DNA of 41,036 nt from an uncultured Deferribacteres bacterium. GTDB taxonomy: Bacteria; Zhuqueibacterota; JdFR-76; DREG01. Where the stretch lies: contig CAJVYQ010000048.1 in the NCBI GenBank assembly GCA_913009825.1, positions 1-41,036 of the forward strand, read 5' to 3'. Below, piece by piece: positions 1 to 9,033 of this stretch (its first letter is position 1; the number at the start of each line of letters is the position of its first letter). The notes under the pieces were generated by a model, which was not told where the DNA came from, searched no databases, and saw only the letters and a list, made by a program, of their open reading frames with translations. The translations under genes and the position numbers were made by a program.

Positions 1-375
1 AATAAGGTAATAAGGTTAGGTGTTTGTAGATTTTGCTTATTACTAAGGTTTCAAGACAAAAAAGGATTATTCAAGGCAAATATTTATATCGCAAATGTCT
101 GATTTTAGATACAGGTGAACTGTTACACATATTCTTGTTTTTGTTACACAAACAGATGCGGATTCCTAACCGCAGTAGTATTGATTTTTACAAATCCATT
201 GGTTAGTGCATTAACCACAAAAATATTTTTATAATTTCTTGATAAGAAAATTTTTTATTAGTACTTTATTCTAAATGTAAATAAGTACATTTCGGAGAAA
301 TTATTCAACTATTTCTCCTGCTGGCAAAGCAGGTTATTTGCAAATTGTTATGCGTAATAAGGAGGACTGATCGGT
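1..375. other. Intergenic leader of the proton ATPase gene
   Basis: I see no gene here. The stretch is AT-rich and precedes the P-type ATPase. The 9-base word TGTTACACA occurs at 121-129 and again at 142-150, in the same orientation and 21 bases apart (two helical turns), which could be an operator. A ribosome-binding site (AAGGAGG) lies just before the ATPase start. I could not assign a convincing promoter. Confidence 0.5.
121..150 (+). promoter_or_regulatory. Direct repeat TGTTACACA, possible operator
   Basis: Two identical 9-mers are spaced 21 bp start to start, so they face the same side of the helix about 230-250 bp upstream of the ATPase start. The repeat is seen directly. A role as a protein-binding site is a guess, and chance in AT-rich DNA is possible. 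Confidence 0.25.
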
Positions 376-2826
376 ATGAAGAAGACCACAATAGATACGG
401 ATACTATAAAGAAGGCGACAGTAAAAGACCTGTTTGAAAAATTTTCATCAAGTGAAATTGGCATTTCAGATTCAGAAGCAAAAGAACGGCTTCAAGAGTA
501 CGGATATAATGAAATTTCCGAAAAGAAGGTCAATCCGTTAATCAAATTTTTAAGTTATTTCTGGGGACCTATTCCCTGGATGATTGAAATTGCAGCCATC
601 CTTTCAATAATCATACATCATTGGGAGGACTTCTGGGTAATATCTGCATTGCTGTTGTTGAATGCCGTGGTTGGATTCTGGCAAGAGCACAAGGCAGACA
701 ATGCTATTGAATTACTCAAACAGAAATTAGCGATGAAGGCACGGGTGCTGCGTGATGGCAAGTGGCTTGAAATAAATGCCGGGGAACTGGTTCCGGGTGA
801 TGTCGCGCGTGTGCGCTTGGGGGATATTGTACCGGCAGATGTTAAACTTTTTGATGGAGACTATCTTTCTATTGACGAATCCGCTTTGACCGGTGAGTCT
901 CTTCCTGTTGATAAAAAAGTATCCGATATTGCTTACTCCGGATCGATTATCCGGCAAGGAGAGATGAATGCCCTGGTGGTAACTACCGGTTTAAACACCT
1001 TTTTTGGAAAGACTGCCAAATTAGTATCCGAGGCAAAAACAATCAGTCACTTCCAGAAAGCGGTTATTAAGATAGGAGATTATCTAATCGTTCTTGCCGC
1101 ATTTATGGTGACAATTATCTTTCTTGTGTCTTTTTTAAGACATGAAAGTTTTATTGAAACACTTCAATTTGCACTCGTTCTGACTATCGCGGCAATTCCG
1201 GTTGCACTACCCGCTGTTTTGTCGGTTACTATGGCAGTAGGGGCTGTTATACTGGCCAAAAAGAAAGCTATAGTAAGTAAATTAACTGCAATTGAAGAAA
1301 TGGCGGGGATGGATATTTTATGTTCTGATAAAACAGGAACCATTACAAAAAACGAATTAACGCTGGCAGAAGTAAAACCATTCGAAAACTTTACCGCTAA
1401 TGATGTATTGTTATATGCAACACTTGCATCCAGAGAGGAAGACAAAGACCCCATCGACACCGCAATTATCAATAAAACAAAATCAGTGGAGGCTCTTGCG
1501 GGGGTACCGGACTCTTTTATGAAAAGTGATTACAAACCATTCGATCCTGTTATAAAACGTACGCAAGTAACACTCTCGGATTCTGATGGTAATACTTTTA
1601 AAATTACAAAAGGAGCGCCACAGGTTGTACTATCGCTTGTAGCAAAGAATAAAGGGGAAATGACTAATAATGCTAATAAGCAGATCGACGATTTTGCAGC
1701 CAAAGGATTTCGTACACTTGGCGTTGCCAAAACGGATACTGATGGAAACTGGCAATTTGTCGGGTTGATTCCACTCTTTGATCCTCCCCGGGAAGATTCT
1801 GCACAAACCATTAAAACAGCGCAAGATATGGGCGTAGAGGTCAAAATGGTCACCGGCGACCATTCTGCCATCGGCAAACAAATTGCGCAGCAGGTAAACC
1901 TTGGCACTAACATTATGCCGGCTTCGTCATTTTTGAATAAACCCGATAGAGAAGCAAAGCGCATCGTTGAAGATGCAGACGGTTTTGCTCAGGTTTACCC
2001 TGAACATAAGTATCATATCGTGGAATTGCTCCAGGAGAAAGGCCATATTGTGGGTATGACCGGTGATGGAGTAAATGATTCCCCTGCCCTCAAGAAAGCC
2101 GACGCAGGAATTGCCGTGGCCGGCGCAACCGACGCGGCAAAATCAGCTGCAGATATTGTACTTACCTTGCCGGGACTTTCAGTCATTATAGACGCCCTAA
2201 AGGAAAGCCGGAAAATCTTCCAGCGTATGAACAGCTATGCTATCTATCGCATTGCCGAAACTATTCGTGTACTTTTCTTCATCACGCTTGCTATTTTGGC
2301 CTTCAATTTTTATCCGGTAACAGCTATCATGATCGTTTTGCTTGCGTTATTTAATGATGCTCCTATAATGGCCATTGCCTATGATAATGTCCACTATTCC
2401 AAGGAACCGGAAAAATGGAATATGAGAATTGTTTTAAGTATGTCCACTGTTTTAGGGTTTATTGGTGTTATCAGTTCTTTCGGAATATTTTATATCGCGC
2501 AGGAGGTTTTGCATCTTCCAAGAGAAATGATTCAATCATTTATTTTTCTAAAACTTGCTGTTGCCGGGCATTTAACCATATTTTTAGCTCGCACACGTGG
2601 TCCATTCTGGTCTATTAAACCTAGTGCTATCCTGTTTTGGTCGGCTGTAATTACCAAGGCTTTGGCAACACTTGTTGCTGTTTATGGCTGGTTTATTACA
2701 CCAATTTCATGGAATTTGGCTCTTTTAGTTTGGGGATATGCAATAATTGCTTTTTTGATAACAGATTTTATCAAAGTTCGTGTTTACAAATTACTGGATC
2801 ATCGGAATGTTATATTTCATAGATAA
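376..2826 (+). CDS. Plasma-membrane proton-efflux P-type ATPase (type IIIA)
   Basis: This membrane pump uses ATP to export protons, giving pH homeostasis and membrane potential. The 816-residue protein has the full P-type core: TGES actuator loop (172-175), phosphorylated Asp318 in DKTGT, KGAP in the nucleotide domain, and the GDGVND hinge. The fourth membrane segment has PVALPAVLSVTMAVGA, and the sixth has NDAPIMAIAYD; both patterns are typical of proton pumps of the plant, fungal and archaeal H+-ATPase family rather than Ca2+ or heavy-metal pumps. Length fits the family, without the long C-terminal autoinhibitory domain of plants. The start is supported by AAGGAGG just upstream. A small HEAT protein begins 27 bp downstream and is probably cotranscribed. 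The exact ion is inferred from family motifs. Confidence 0.93.
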   Translation: MKKTTIDTDTIKKATVKDLFEKFSSSEIGISDSEAKERLQEYGYNEISEKKVNPLIKFLSYFWGPIPWMIEIAAILSIIIHHWEDFWVISALLLLNAVVGFWQEHKADNAIELLKQKLAMKARVLRDGKWLEINAGELVPGDVARVRLGDIVPADVKLFDGDYLSIDESALTGESLPVDKKVSDIAYSGSIIRQGEMNALVVTTGLNTFFGKTAKLVSEAKTISHFQKAVIKIGDYLIVLAAFMVTIIFLVSFLRHESFIETLQFALVLTIAAIPVALPAVLSVTMAVGAVILAKKKAIVSKLTAIEEMAGMDILCSDKTGTITKNELTLAEVKPFENFTANDVLLYATLASREEDKDPIDTAIINKTKSVEALAGVPDSFMKSDYKPFDPVIKRTQVTLSDSDGNTFKITKGAPQVVLSLVAKNKGEMTNNANKQIDDFAAKGFRTLGVAKTDTDGNWQFVGLIPLFDPPREDSAQTIKTAQDMGVEVKMVTGDHSAIGKQIAQQVNLGTNIMPASSFLNKPDREAKRIVEDADGFAQVYPEHKYHIVELLQEKGHIVGMTGDGVNDSPALKKADAGIAVAGATDAAKSAADIVLTLPGLSVIIDALKESRKIFQRMNSYAIYRIAETIRVLFFITLAILAFNFYPVTAIMIVLLALFNDAPIMAIAYDNVHYSKEPEKWNMRIVLSMSTVLGFIGVISSFGIFYIAQEVLHLPREMIQSFIFLKLAVAGHLTIFLARTRGPFWSIKPSAILFWSAVITKALATLVAVYGWFITPISWNLALLVWGYAIIAFLITDFIKVRVYKLLDHRNVIFHR

Positions 2827-2853
2827 AAAGTATAATTTATTAAAGGATAAAAA

Positions 2854-3372
2854 ATGGATGAAACAATTATAGATCCTGAAGATATAGAAATTCAACAATT
2901 AATCAAAACCCTTGGCAGCAAAAATGGAATGGAAAGAAAAGAAGCGCGTGCAAAACTTGTGGCAAAGGGTAAAACCACAATAGATTTTTTAGTGGAACTG
3001 GTTAGCCATCCACAGCATGTTTGTCGTTGGGAAGCTTTGAAAACAATGGCAGAAATTGGGGATCCCATCTCAATACCCCTGTTTATCCAGGCTTTGGAAG
3101 ATGATGAAAGTGATATTCGTTGGCTAGCAGCGGAAGGACTTATAAAATTAGGCGTTCAATCTATTAAACCCCTTCTTAAAACACTCATAGAAAAATCAGA
3201 TTCTGTTTTTCTTTTAGCCGGGACCCATCATATTTTTTATGATTTGAAAAAAACAGAAAAACTTCCGGCAGGTTTTCCAGCTAATAAATTATTATCCGCA
3301 CTAAAAAATCCCGGATGGATAGAAAGTGTTAAACCAATGGCTTATGAATTATTGAATAATCTGGAATCCTAA
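2854..3372 (+). CDS. Small HEAT-repeat protein, paralogue 1 (ATPase-linked)
   Basis: A 172-residue soluble alpha-helical repeat protein with no signal peptide or membrane segment. HEAT-like helices run through most of it: EAR..LVAKG (about 30-40), RWEALKTMAEIGDP (58-71) and RWLAAEG (89-95), followed by a THH motif (124-126). It shares this order and spacing with two other genes in the window (33595-34164 and 34209-34772), so the three form one paralogous family. HEAT proteins are usually protein-interaction scaffolds; no enzymatic motif is visible. It follows the proton ATPase by 27 bp with an AAAGGA ribosome site, so a role in regulating or assembling that pump is plausible but unproven. Confidence 0.85.
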   Translation: MDETIIDPEDIEIQQLIKTLGSKNGMERKEARAKLVAKGKTTIDFLVELVSHPQHVCRWEALKTMAEIGDPISIPLFIQALEDDESDIRWLAAEGLIKLGVQSIKPLLKTLIEKSDSVFLLAGTHHIFYDLKKTEKLPAGFPANKLLSALKNPGWIESVKPMAYELLNNLES

Positions 3373-3615
3373 AGAAATGTTTTTTCATCAACGGATAACA
3401 TAACCGGTCTTCATTGAAAAGATATAAAAAGACAGGGTTCTGGGAAGCTGCTGCAATAGCAGTAGGAACAATGATTTGAACAGCGATGCGCGAATTTTGA
3501 TTTTCGGTGCCCGCAAAACGTTTTGTAAAATTTAAAAGTATTGTGCGCCGTATGTTCCAGCGGCTTATTTTAACGTTATCTTTTATATCCGGTAAAAAAC
3601 CGGGAGAGGAGAAAG

Positions 3616-4737
3616 ATGATGAAACGAATTCATTTGGAGAATTTACTGCTCACATTGGTTTTGATCCTGCCCGTTCTGTTCGGCTGTGCCACAAAAAATT
3701 CCGATACACAAACAACCGCTTCAAACCGGTCGGTGCGGGGACTTGTGGATACGGTAGGTTTTGCCGTCTCGCCGGCACAGATCGAGGCTGTAATAAAACT
3801 GAGCACACAATTGGAAAAGGATTCATTAACCGGCGAAGACCGGCTTTTCCGCCAGCCCTGGATCGCCGGCATTTCTCCCCACGATGATTATCTTTACGCC
3901 GGCCAGGTTTATGTGCATATTATGAGGAATATGAAAGCGAAACGGATCATTCTTTTCGGTGTGGCGCACAAAGCCTGGAAATGGCAGGTGGAAAATAAAC
4001 TGATTTTTGACCATTTCACCCGCTGGCGCGGCCCGTACGGCCCGGTTCCCGTCTCGGGGATCAGAGAAAAAATACTCCAACAACTACCGGAAAGTTCATA
4101 TTTGGTATCCAATGAATATGAGGGCGAGGAACATTCGCTGGAAGCGCTCATCCCGTTTCTGCAATATTACAACCGCGATGTGGAAATTGTCCCCATCCTC
4201 GTCCCGTACATGAAATGGGAGCGGATGGATTCACTGGCCACCATGCTGGCAAAGACCGTTAATAATATCATCACCGAAAAGAACTGGCAGTTGGGCAAAG
4301 ATATCGGCTTCCTGATTTCAACCGATTGCTGCCACTACGGCGACCAGGACTGGGGCGGGAAAAACTACGCGCCCTTCGGCTGCGACATTCCCGGATACGA
4401 GAAGGCGGTTGCCCGGGAGTACGATATCATTCATAAACACCTGACCGGCGCTACACAACCTTCGCGATTAAAGAAAATGTTGTACCGCCTGGTGGATGAA
4501 AAGGATGTACATCAGTATAAAATTACCTGGTGTGGGCGCTTCTCTGTGCCGTTCGGCGTTGATTTTCTCCATCGATTGACTCAGCAGATGCACATCCCCC
4601 CTATGCAAGGCCATCTTTTGCGGTATGATAACAGCGTTGCTTTGGGAGAATTGCCCGTGAAGAAATTGGGTCTGGGACAAACGGCTCCCAGCAATTTACA
4701 CCACTGGGTAGGATATGTCGCCATGGGGTTCAGATGA
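3616..4737 (+). CDS. MEMO-like protein (AmmeMemoRadiSam system protein B family), predicted lipoprotein
   Basis: The body matches the MEMO/AmmeMemoRadiSam-B family: SPHDDYLYAG near residue 93, an EEHSLE..PFLQYY block, and ISTDCCHYG. These correspond to the conserved His/His/Cys-type pocket of MEMO1 and of extradiol-dioxygenase-like folds. The N-terminus is unusual, with basic residues, a hydrophobic stretch and lipobox LFGC with Cys24, so it looks like an exported lipoprotein of 373 residues. Family members are usually cytosolic and linked to AMMECR1 and radical-SAM partners, neither of which is visible here. Two tandem ATGs follow GAGGAGAAAG; I use the first. The substrate is unknown. Confidence 0.85.
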   Translation: MMKRIHLENLLLTLVLILPVLFGCATKNSDTQTTASNRSVRGLVDTVGFAVSPAQIEAVIKLSTQLEKDSLTGEDRLFRQPWIAGISPHDDYLYAGQVYVHIMRNMKAKRIILFGVAHKAWKWQVENKLIFDHFTRWRGPYGPVPVSGIREKILQQLPESSYLVSNEYEGEEHSLEALIPFLQYYNRDVEIVPILVPYMKWERMDSLATMLAKTVNNIITEKNWQLGKDIGFLISTDCCHYGDQDWGGKNYAPFGCDIPGYEKAVAREYDIIHKHLTGATQPSRLKKMLYRLVDEKDVHQYKITWCGRFSVPFGVDFLHRLTQQMHIPPMQGHLLRYDNSVALGELPVKKLGLGQTAPSNLHHWVGYVAMGFR

Positions 4738-5068
4738 TGGAGAATGAATTTTTCAGAAAAACTGTAAATCTTCTTGCACCATCGTAAATCATCCTGTATA
4801 TTTTACGGTGATGAACGAAATAATACAGAAATATCGTTTTTTGAACGGCATTTAGCCCCTATCTCCCGGCAGAAAAATCCGGCGCGCAGCAAACAGGGAA
4901 AACCACATTAGCCCAAAAACAATATCCCGATCTTACATATATATAATTTGGTAACTATTCAGGTGGCCCGCTGATATCGCTAAAAAACGAGAATCGTTAA
5001 CTATTTTGTCCTATTCGTATGATTTCGTGTAATTCGCGGGCTGAATAGGCAAACGATTTTTTCAATTT

Positions 5069-5140
5069 CTCTGCGCCCTCCGCGTCTCTGCGTTAAAAAA
5101 ACAGGCGCTTTAAAACGCAGAGGCGCAGAGAGCGCAAAGG
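5069..5140. repeat. Inverted repeat (CTCTGCG type)
   Basis: A left arm reading CTCTGCGCCCTCCGCGTCTC and a right arm reading AACGCAGAGGCGCAGAG form an imperfect stem around an A-rich and GCGC centre. The type is familiar as an intergenic palindrome in environmental bacterial genomes. No function can be assigned. Confidence 0.5.
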
Positions 5141-5151
5141 AAGCGGATTTG

Positions 5152-5172
5152 TTCAAAAAACTAAAGTGTTAC
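5152..5172 (+). repeat. Dispersed 21-bp repeat, copy 1
   Basis: TTCAAAAAACTAAAGTGTTAC is one base over the quoting limit in full; its core ACTAAAGTGTTAC is shared with copies at 29695-29715, 30080-30100 and 34802-34822. Here it does not lie next to a start codon, which favours a repeat end over a promoter. Confidence 0.5.
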
Positions 5173-5399
5173 GGTATTGTCACTACTCAGGCAGCCCGCG
5201 AAAGACTCAAAAAAAAACAGGAAAAAAGTTAGATGAGATATTTCGATTCTTTCGTGCGCTTTCTGCCTGTGTCAGACAGACGTGAGCTGAATAGTTATAT
5301 AATTTGAATGAAAGAATACCGGCACTTTTCATTTGCTTCCCATCAAATTTGATGTTACTTTAAATTCAACTCAATAAATTCAATTAAAAAAGATTCGGC

Positions 5400-5897
5400 A
5401 TGTCAGATAAATCCGATATTAAAGATTTTCTGCTTCGTGAAAAATGGGCTGAGCTTGAAACCGCGTTACAGAAAAAACCCGCTCTTATTCGACACATCAT
5501 GGGTTTCCTTTACCACGTGGAAGAAGAGATGCGCTGGCGGGCAGTGAAAGCGTTTGGCATTGCCGCCACCGTTTTGCATGACGAAAAAATAAAAGACCTT
5601 CTCCGCCGGATGCTCTGGTCGATGAACGACGAATCCGGCACTTGCTGCTGGTTTATTCCGCAGGCTGTCGGTGAAATCGGCTATCAGCGGCCTGAATTGA
5701 TTGTGGATTTTTTACCCGGATTAGTGTACTTCAAAAACGATCCGGACGCACAACTTCGTAATGGTATTTTCTGGGCACTGGACCGAATTGCCGAATCCGG
5801 AACGGAAATTCCCGATCCGGATGATTTGATGGAACCGGAATCCGTCCTGGAGAACCGGGTGAAAGAAGTCAGGCGTTATTCGGCAAGCCGGAATTGA
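5400..5897 (+). CDS. HEAT-like protein of the DVU0298 type
   Basis: A 165-residue soluble protein whose composition and motifs (MRWRAVKAFG, ESGTCCWFIPQAVGEIG, LRNGIFWALDRIAE) match the small HEAT-like family around Desulfovibrio DVU0298, which has no established function. It is distinct from the three RWLAAEG-type HEAT paralogues in this window. The last two codons (Arg-Asn) and the TGA stop lie inside the end of a 117-bp MITE (5888-6004), so the native C-terminus has probably been replaced. No strong ribosome site precedes the ATG. It is flanked by repeats on both sides and appears monocistronic. Confidence 0.8.
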   Translation: MSDKSDIKDFLLREKWAELETALQKKPALIRHIMGFLYHVEEEMRWRAVKAFGIAATVLHDEKIKDLLRRMLWSMNDESGTCCWFIPQAVGEIGYQRPELIVDFLPGLVYFKNDPDAQLRNGIFWALDRIAESGTEIPDPDDLMEPESVLENRVKEVRRYSASRN

Positions 5898-6004
5898 GCG
5901 ATTCTCTTGTTTTTAAGCTTGTTTTTATTACTTAACGGATTTTCATTTTAAGTGCAAATACGGCTGGCGATTCAGCGAATCGCCCTAAAATTGCTCAATT
6001 TAGG
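5888..6004. mobile_element. 117-bp MITE, copy B1
   Basis: The ends are CCGGAATTGAGCGATT and, inverted, CCTAAATTGAGCAATT. The interior aligns end to end with the 117-bp element at 40692-40808 in reverse orientation, including AACGGATTTTCATTTT and the palindrome GGCGATTCAGCGAATCGCC. No target duplication is evident (GCAAG against TATTA), and the left end has diverged at bases 3-4, so this copy may be old or recombined. It supplies the stop codon of the preceding gene. Confidence 0.8.
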
Positions 6005-6375
6005 TATTAGTAACACTTTTCGTGTATTCAGTGTGTTTCGTGGGCTGAATAGTTACAAAAATCGCAACTACTCAGCTGTGCTTGTTTTTTGATATGCAGG
6101 AAACTTCGACTGAATTTATCCTGAGCTTGACGAAGGGCTTAAGCCGGCTAAAATAGCCATGCTGAGCGGAGTCGAAGCGTGATTACAATTAATTCATGTA
6201 GCACACCTGAGTAGTTGCCAAAAATCTTAAAAATTTTTCGAAATCAGATTCTTTTCCCTTCGTTCGCATAGCAGCCCTGTTTTCTTTTACCACAATCATG
6301 GCGACAAAGACATGCAATGTTTCAGAGAACAAATAATCAATTTATCCGTAGTTTTCTTTTCAGGAGGATTCAAAA
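6005..6375. other. Intergenic region before the GH116 gene
   Basis: The region holds a repeat end (GGGCTGAATAGTTAC near 6041-6055), the element at 6063-6219, and about 150 bases without visible structure. AGGAGG sits a few bases before the GH116 start. No promoter could be assigned. Confidence 0.5.
6063..6219. repeat. MITE-like repeat with CAACTACTCAG ends
   Basis: The left end GCAACTACTCAGCTGTGC is matched by an inverted right end GCACACCTGAGTAGTTGC. Inside is a palindrome built on the CTTCGACTGA/CCTGAGCTTG words common in environmental genomes. The right half is homologous to 38957-39125 (shared TGCAGGAA, AGCCATGCTGAGC and GTGATTACA). It has no coding capacity. Confidence 0.6.
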
Positions 6376-8928
6376 ATGAAAACAATCAAATTCATCATTG
6401 CCTTTTTTTCAATCTTTCTTCTGTTTGTACAAATCACGGGATGTCAAAAAATGAATGAACCAATAAGTAACCAACAGAAAAGAGAATACAACAGCGCTTA
6501 TGCCGGTCCCTTTCTCAATCGTATTGCGTTTCCCATCGGAGGAATCGGAGCGGGCATGATCTGTCTGGAAGGGACCGGCGCCATCTCCCACGTGTCGGTG
6601 AGGAATCAGCCGGAAATATTCAATGAACCGTGTACATTTGCCGCTATCTCGGTGAAAGGGGTTAAAAACGGTACAAAGGTATTGGAGGGCCAGGTTCCGG
6701 CATGGAAATATTTTGGCCGCCCCGGCAGCGGTAACGGCGCGGCCGGCAGCAGCTTCGGTTTGCCGCGGTTCGAACATGCTTCTTTTCTGGCCCGTTTTCC
6801 TTTTGGCAAGACCACCCTGCAGGATGACGATATCCCGCTGCAGATTGACATCACCGGCTGGAGCCCTTTTATCCCCGGGGATGGCGACAATGCCAGTCTG
6901 CCGGTGGGTGCCTTGGAATACCATTTCAAAAATCCGACCGGAGCAAAAATAGAAGCGGTATTTTCGTACAACGCCAAAAATTTCATGAAAATGGGCAATG
7001 AAGGGAACTTCATCAAACCGGTAGAAAAAGGTTTTGTGCTTTATCAGGAAGGCAGCGAAAAGGAACCGCAAAACTTGGGAGGATTTGCCGCATTTGTCGA
7101 CGACTCCAACACAGTTGTGGATCACTGCTGGTTCCGGGGCGGCTGGTGGGATCCTCTTACCATCGCCTGGAAAAATATTCAGGAACAAAATTTACGCAAT
7201 ACGCCACCCATAAACGGTCCGGCGCCCGGCGCTTCCCTGTTCGTACCGTTTACCTTACAGCCGGGTGAAGAAAAAACCGTTAAACTGATGTTTGCCTGGT
7301 ATGTACCCCGCACGGATTTACGTTTGGGCAAAGATCCGGAACCGGCACAGCAAGCCAAACTATCGACGCAAACCTGCTCTGTCAACAGCCCGTTTTATGT
7401 TCCCTGGTATGCCGGGAAATTTCACAGTATCGAAGAGGTCGTTAGTTACTGGCGTACTCAATATCACGATCTGCGTACCAAATCCAAAATCTTCAGCGAT
7501 ACTTTTTACGATACAACCCTCCCCCCGGAAGTTGTTGAGGCTGTTGCCGCCAATCTGACCATCCTTAAAACGCCAACCGTGCAGAGACAGGTTGACGGTC
7601 GTCTCTGGTGCTGGGAAGGCTGCTCCGATAACCGCGGCTGCTGCTCCGGTTCCTGCACTCACGTCTGGAATTACGCCCAGGCCATTCCCCATCTGTTCCC
7701 GCAATTGGAACGCACCCTGCGGGAAACGGAATTCCGGGTCAGTCAGGATGAACGGGGACACCAGGTGTTCCGCACGGCGCTGCCCATCCGCCCGCAGCAG
7801 CACACTTTCCATGCCGCGGCCGACGGGCAGTTGGGCGGCATCATGAAAATGTACCGGGAATGGCGCATCTCCGGCAATACGGTCTGGTTGAAAAAATTAT
7901 GGCCCGCCGTGAAACAAAGTTTGGATTATTGCATCCGAACCTGGGACCCCAAAGGGAAGGGTGTCTTGGAAGAACCGCACCACAATACGTACGATATCGA
8001 ATTCTGGGGACCGGACGGCATGTGCACCAGCTTCTATCTGGGCGCACTGACTGCGGCAATCGACATGGGTGAAGCGCTGCATGACGACGTATCCCGCTAC
8101 CGTGAACTGCTGCAGAGGGGCAGGAAGTTCATGGAAACCAATTTGTACGACGGTGAATATTTTTACCAGCAGGTAAAATGGAAAGGATTACAAACACCTG
8201 ATCCGGTTGCTGCTGCCCAAAACAGTTATTCCGATTATTCCAAAGAAGCCATTGAACTTTTGCAGAAAGAAGGTCCTAAATATCAGTACGGTACCGGCTG
8301 CCTTTCCGACGGCGTTTTGGGTTTTTGGATTGCCCGGATGTGCGGCCTGGGAGAAATTGCCGATCCGGCCAAAGTAACCAGTCATTTACTGGCGGTTCAC
8401 AAATATAATTTAAAACACGATCTGACCGACCATGTCAATCCGCAGCGGCCCTCTTTTGCCTTGGGTAAAGACGGCGGACTTCTGCTCTGCACCTGGCCAA
8501 AAGGAGGCGCGCTCACCCTGCCGTTTGTGTACAGCAACGAAGTGTGGACCGGCATCGAATACCAGGTAGCATCCCATCTGATGTTGGAAGGAAAAGTTGA
8601 TGAAGGGCTGGAAATTGTCCGCGTCTGCCGCGACCGCTACGACGGCACTGCCCGCAATCCTTTTAATGAGTACGAATGCGGCCATTGGTACGCCCGCGCC
8701 CTGGCAAGTTACGGTTTGCTGCAGGGGTTAACCGGCGTACGTTACGACGCTGTGGAAAAAACACTTTATATCGACTCGAAAATCGGCGACAATTTTAAAA
8801 GTTTTTTTGCCGCGGAAACCGGTTTCGGTTCTGTTGGTTTGAAAAACGGCAAACCGTTTGTGGAAATGAAGATGGGAACACTGGATATTGAGCATGTCAT
8901 GGTTTCCGGGAAAGAGATGGCTTTATGA
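6376..8928 (+). CDS. GH116 (GBA2-like, DUF608) glycoside hydrolase lipoprotein
   Basis: An 850-residue member of the non-lysosomal glucosylceramidase/beta-glucosidase family GH116. The N-terminal beta domain starts with FPIGGIGAGMICLEG. The catalytic alpha/alpha barrel contains GSCTHVWNYAQAIPHLFP, then EEPHHNTYDIEFWGP, in which Glu532 aligns with the family nucleophile, and CLSDGVLGFW, in which Asp645 aligns with the acid/base. The N-terminus is a lipoprotein signal with lipobox ITGC and Cys23, so the enzyme is exported and membrane-anchored. Its substrate is probably a beta-linked sugar (glucoside, xyloside or similar). A strong AGGAGG precedes the start. The nearest genes are unrelated, so there is no polysaccharide-utilisation operon around it. 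Residue assignments come from motif matching without an alignment. Confidence 0.88.
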   Translation: MKTIKFIIAFFSIFLLFVQITGCQKMNEPISNQQKREYNSAYAGPFLNRIAFPIGGIGAGMICLEGTGAISHVSVRNQPEIFNEPCTFAAISVKGVKNGTKVLEGQVPAWKYFGRPGSGNGAAGSSFGLPRFEHASFLARFPFGKTTLQDDDIPLQIDITGWSPFIPGDGDNASLPVGALEYHFKNPTGAKIEAVFSYNAKNFMKMGNEGNFIKPVEKGFVLYQEGSEKEPQNLGGFAAFVDDSNTVVDHCWFRGGWWDPLTIAWKNIQEQNLRNTPPINGPAPGASLFVPFTLQPGEEKTVKLMFAWYVPRTDLRLGKDPEPAQQAKLSTQTCSVNSPFYVPWYAGKFHSIEEVVSYWRTQYHDLRTKSKIFSDTFYDTTLPPEVVEAVAANLTILKTPTVQRQVDGRLWCWEGCSDNRGCCSGSCTHVWNYAQAIPHLFPQLERTLRETEFRVSQDERGHQVFRTALPIRPQQHTFHAAADGQLGGIMKMYREWRISGNTVWLKKLWPAVKQSLDYCIRTWDPKGKGVLEEPHHNTYDIEFWGPDGMCTSFYLGALTAAIDMGEALHDDVSRYRELLQRGRKFMETNLYDGEYFYQQVKWKGLQTPDPVAAAQNSYSDYSKEAIELLQKEGPKYQYGTGCLSDGVLGFWIARMCGLGEIADPAKVTSHLLAVHKYNLKHDLTDHVNPQRPSFALGKDGGLLLCTWPKGGALTLPFVYSNEVWTGIEYQVASHLMLEGKVDEGLEIVRVCRDRYDGTARNPFNEYECGHWYARALASYGLLQGLTGVRYDAVEKTLYIDSKIGDNFKSFFAAETGFGSVGLKNGKPFVEMKMGTLDIEHVMVSGKEMAL

Positions 8929-9033
8929 TAAAGAATTTAATAGTGATGGTTTTCAAACCACCTCACATCAGATAAATTGAATCAGGAATTTAAAAAGTAA
9001 ATGGTATAAAAGTGATTTGGGATTGAATAAATA

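Larger units (their letters stand above)
4951..5297. repeat. Composite of TAACTATTCAG-ended repeats
   Basis: The left end GTAACTATTCAGG is matched by an inverted right end GCTGAATAGTTA. Inside are a second outward end (GGGCTGAATAG near 5038) and a second left end (GTCACTACTCAGG at 5178), so two short elements lie side by side. TATAATTTG flanks both sides as a possible 9-bp target duplication. The same ends recur at 6063-6219, 18482-18583 and near 39113. No coding capacity; probably MITE-like. Confidence 0.5.
4738..5399. other. Repeat-rich intergenic region
   Basis: I see no gene here. The region contains two nested elements with TAACTATTCAG-like ends (4951-5050 and 5178-5297), a long inverted repeat at 5069-5140, and one copy of the dispersed GTAACACTTTAGTT repeat at 5152-5172. 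The word TATAATTTG flanks the whole block at 4942-4950 and again just after 5297, and may be a target-site duplication of an outer element. It reads as an accumulation site for small non-coding mobile repeats. Confidence 0.6.

Noticed and set aside
3507-3887. Plus-strand open frame overlapping the MEMO-like gene
   Set aside because: It is mostly in another frame of a gene with clear motifs.
6409-7188. Open frame of 259 codons on the minus strand
   Set aside because: It lies wholly opposite the GH116 gene, has no family resemblance and no ribosome site; the GH116 frame has motifs throughout.
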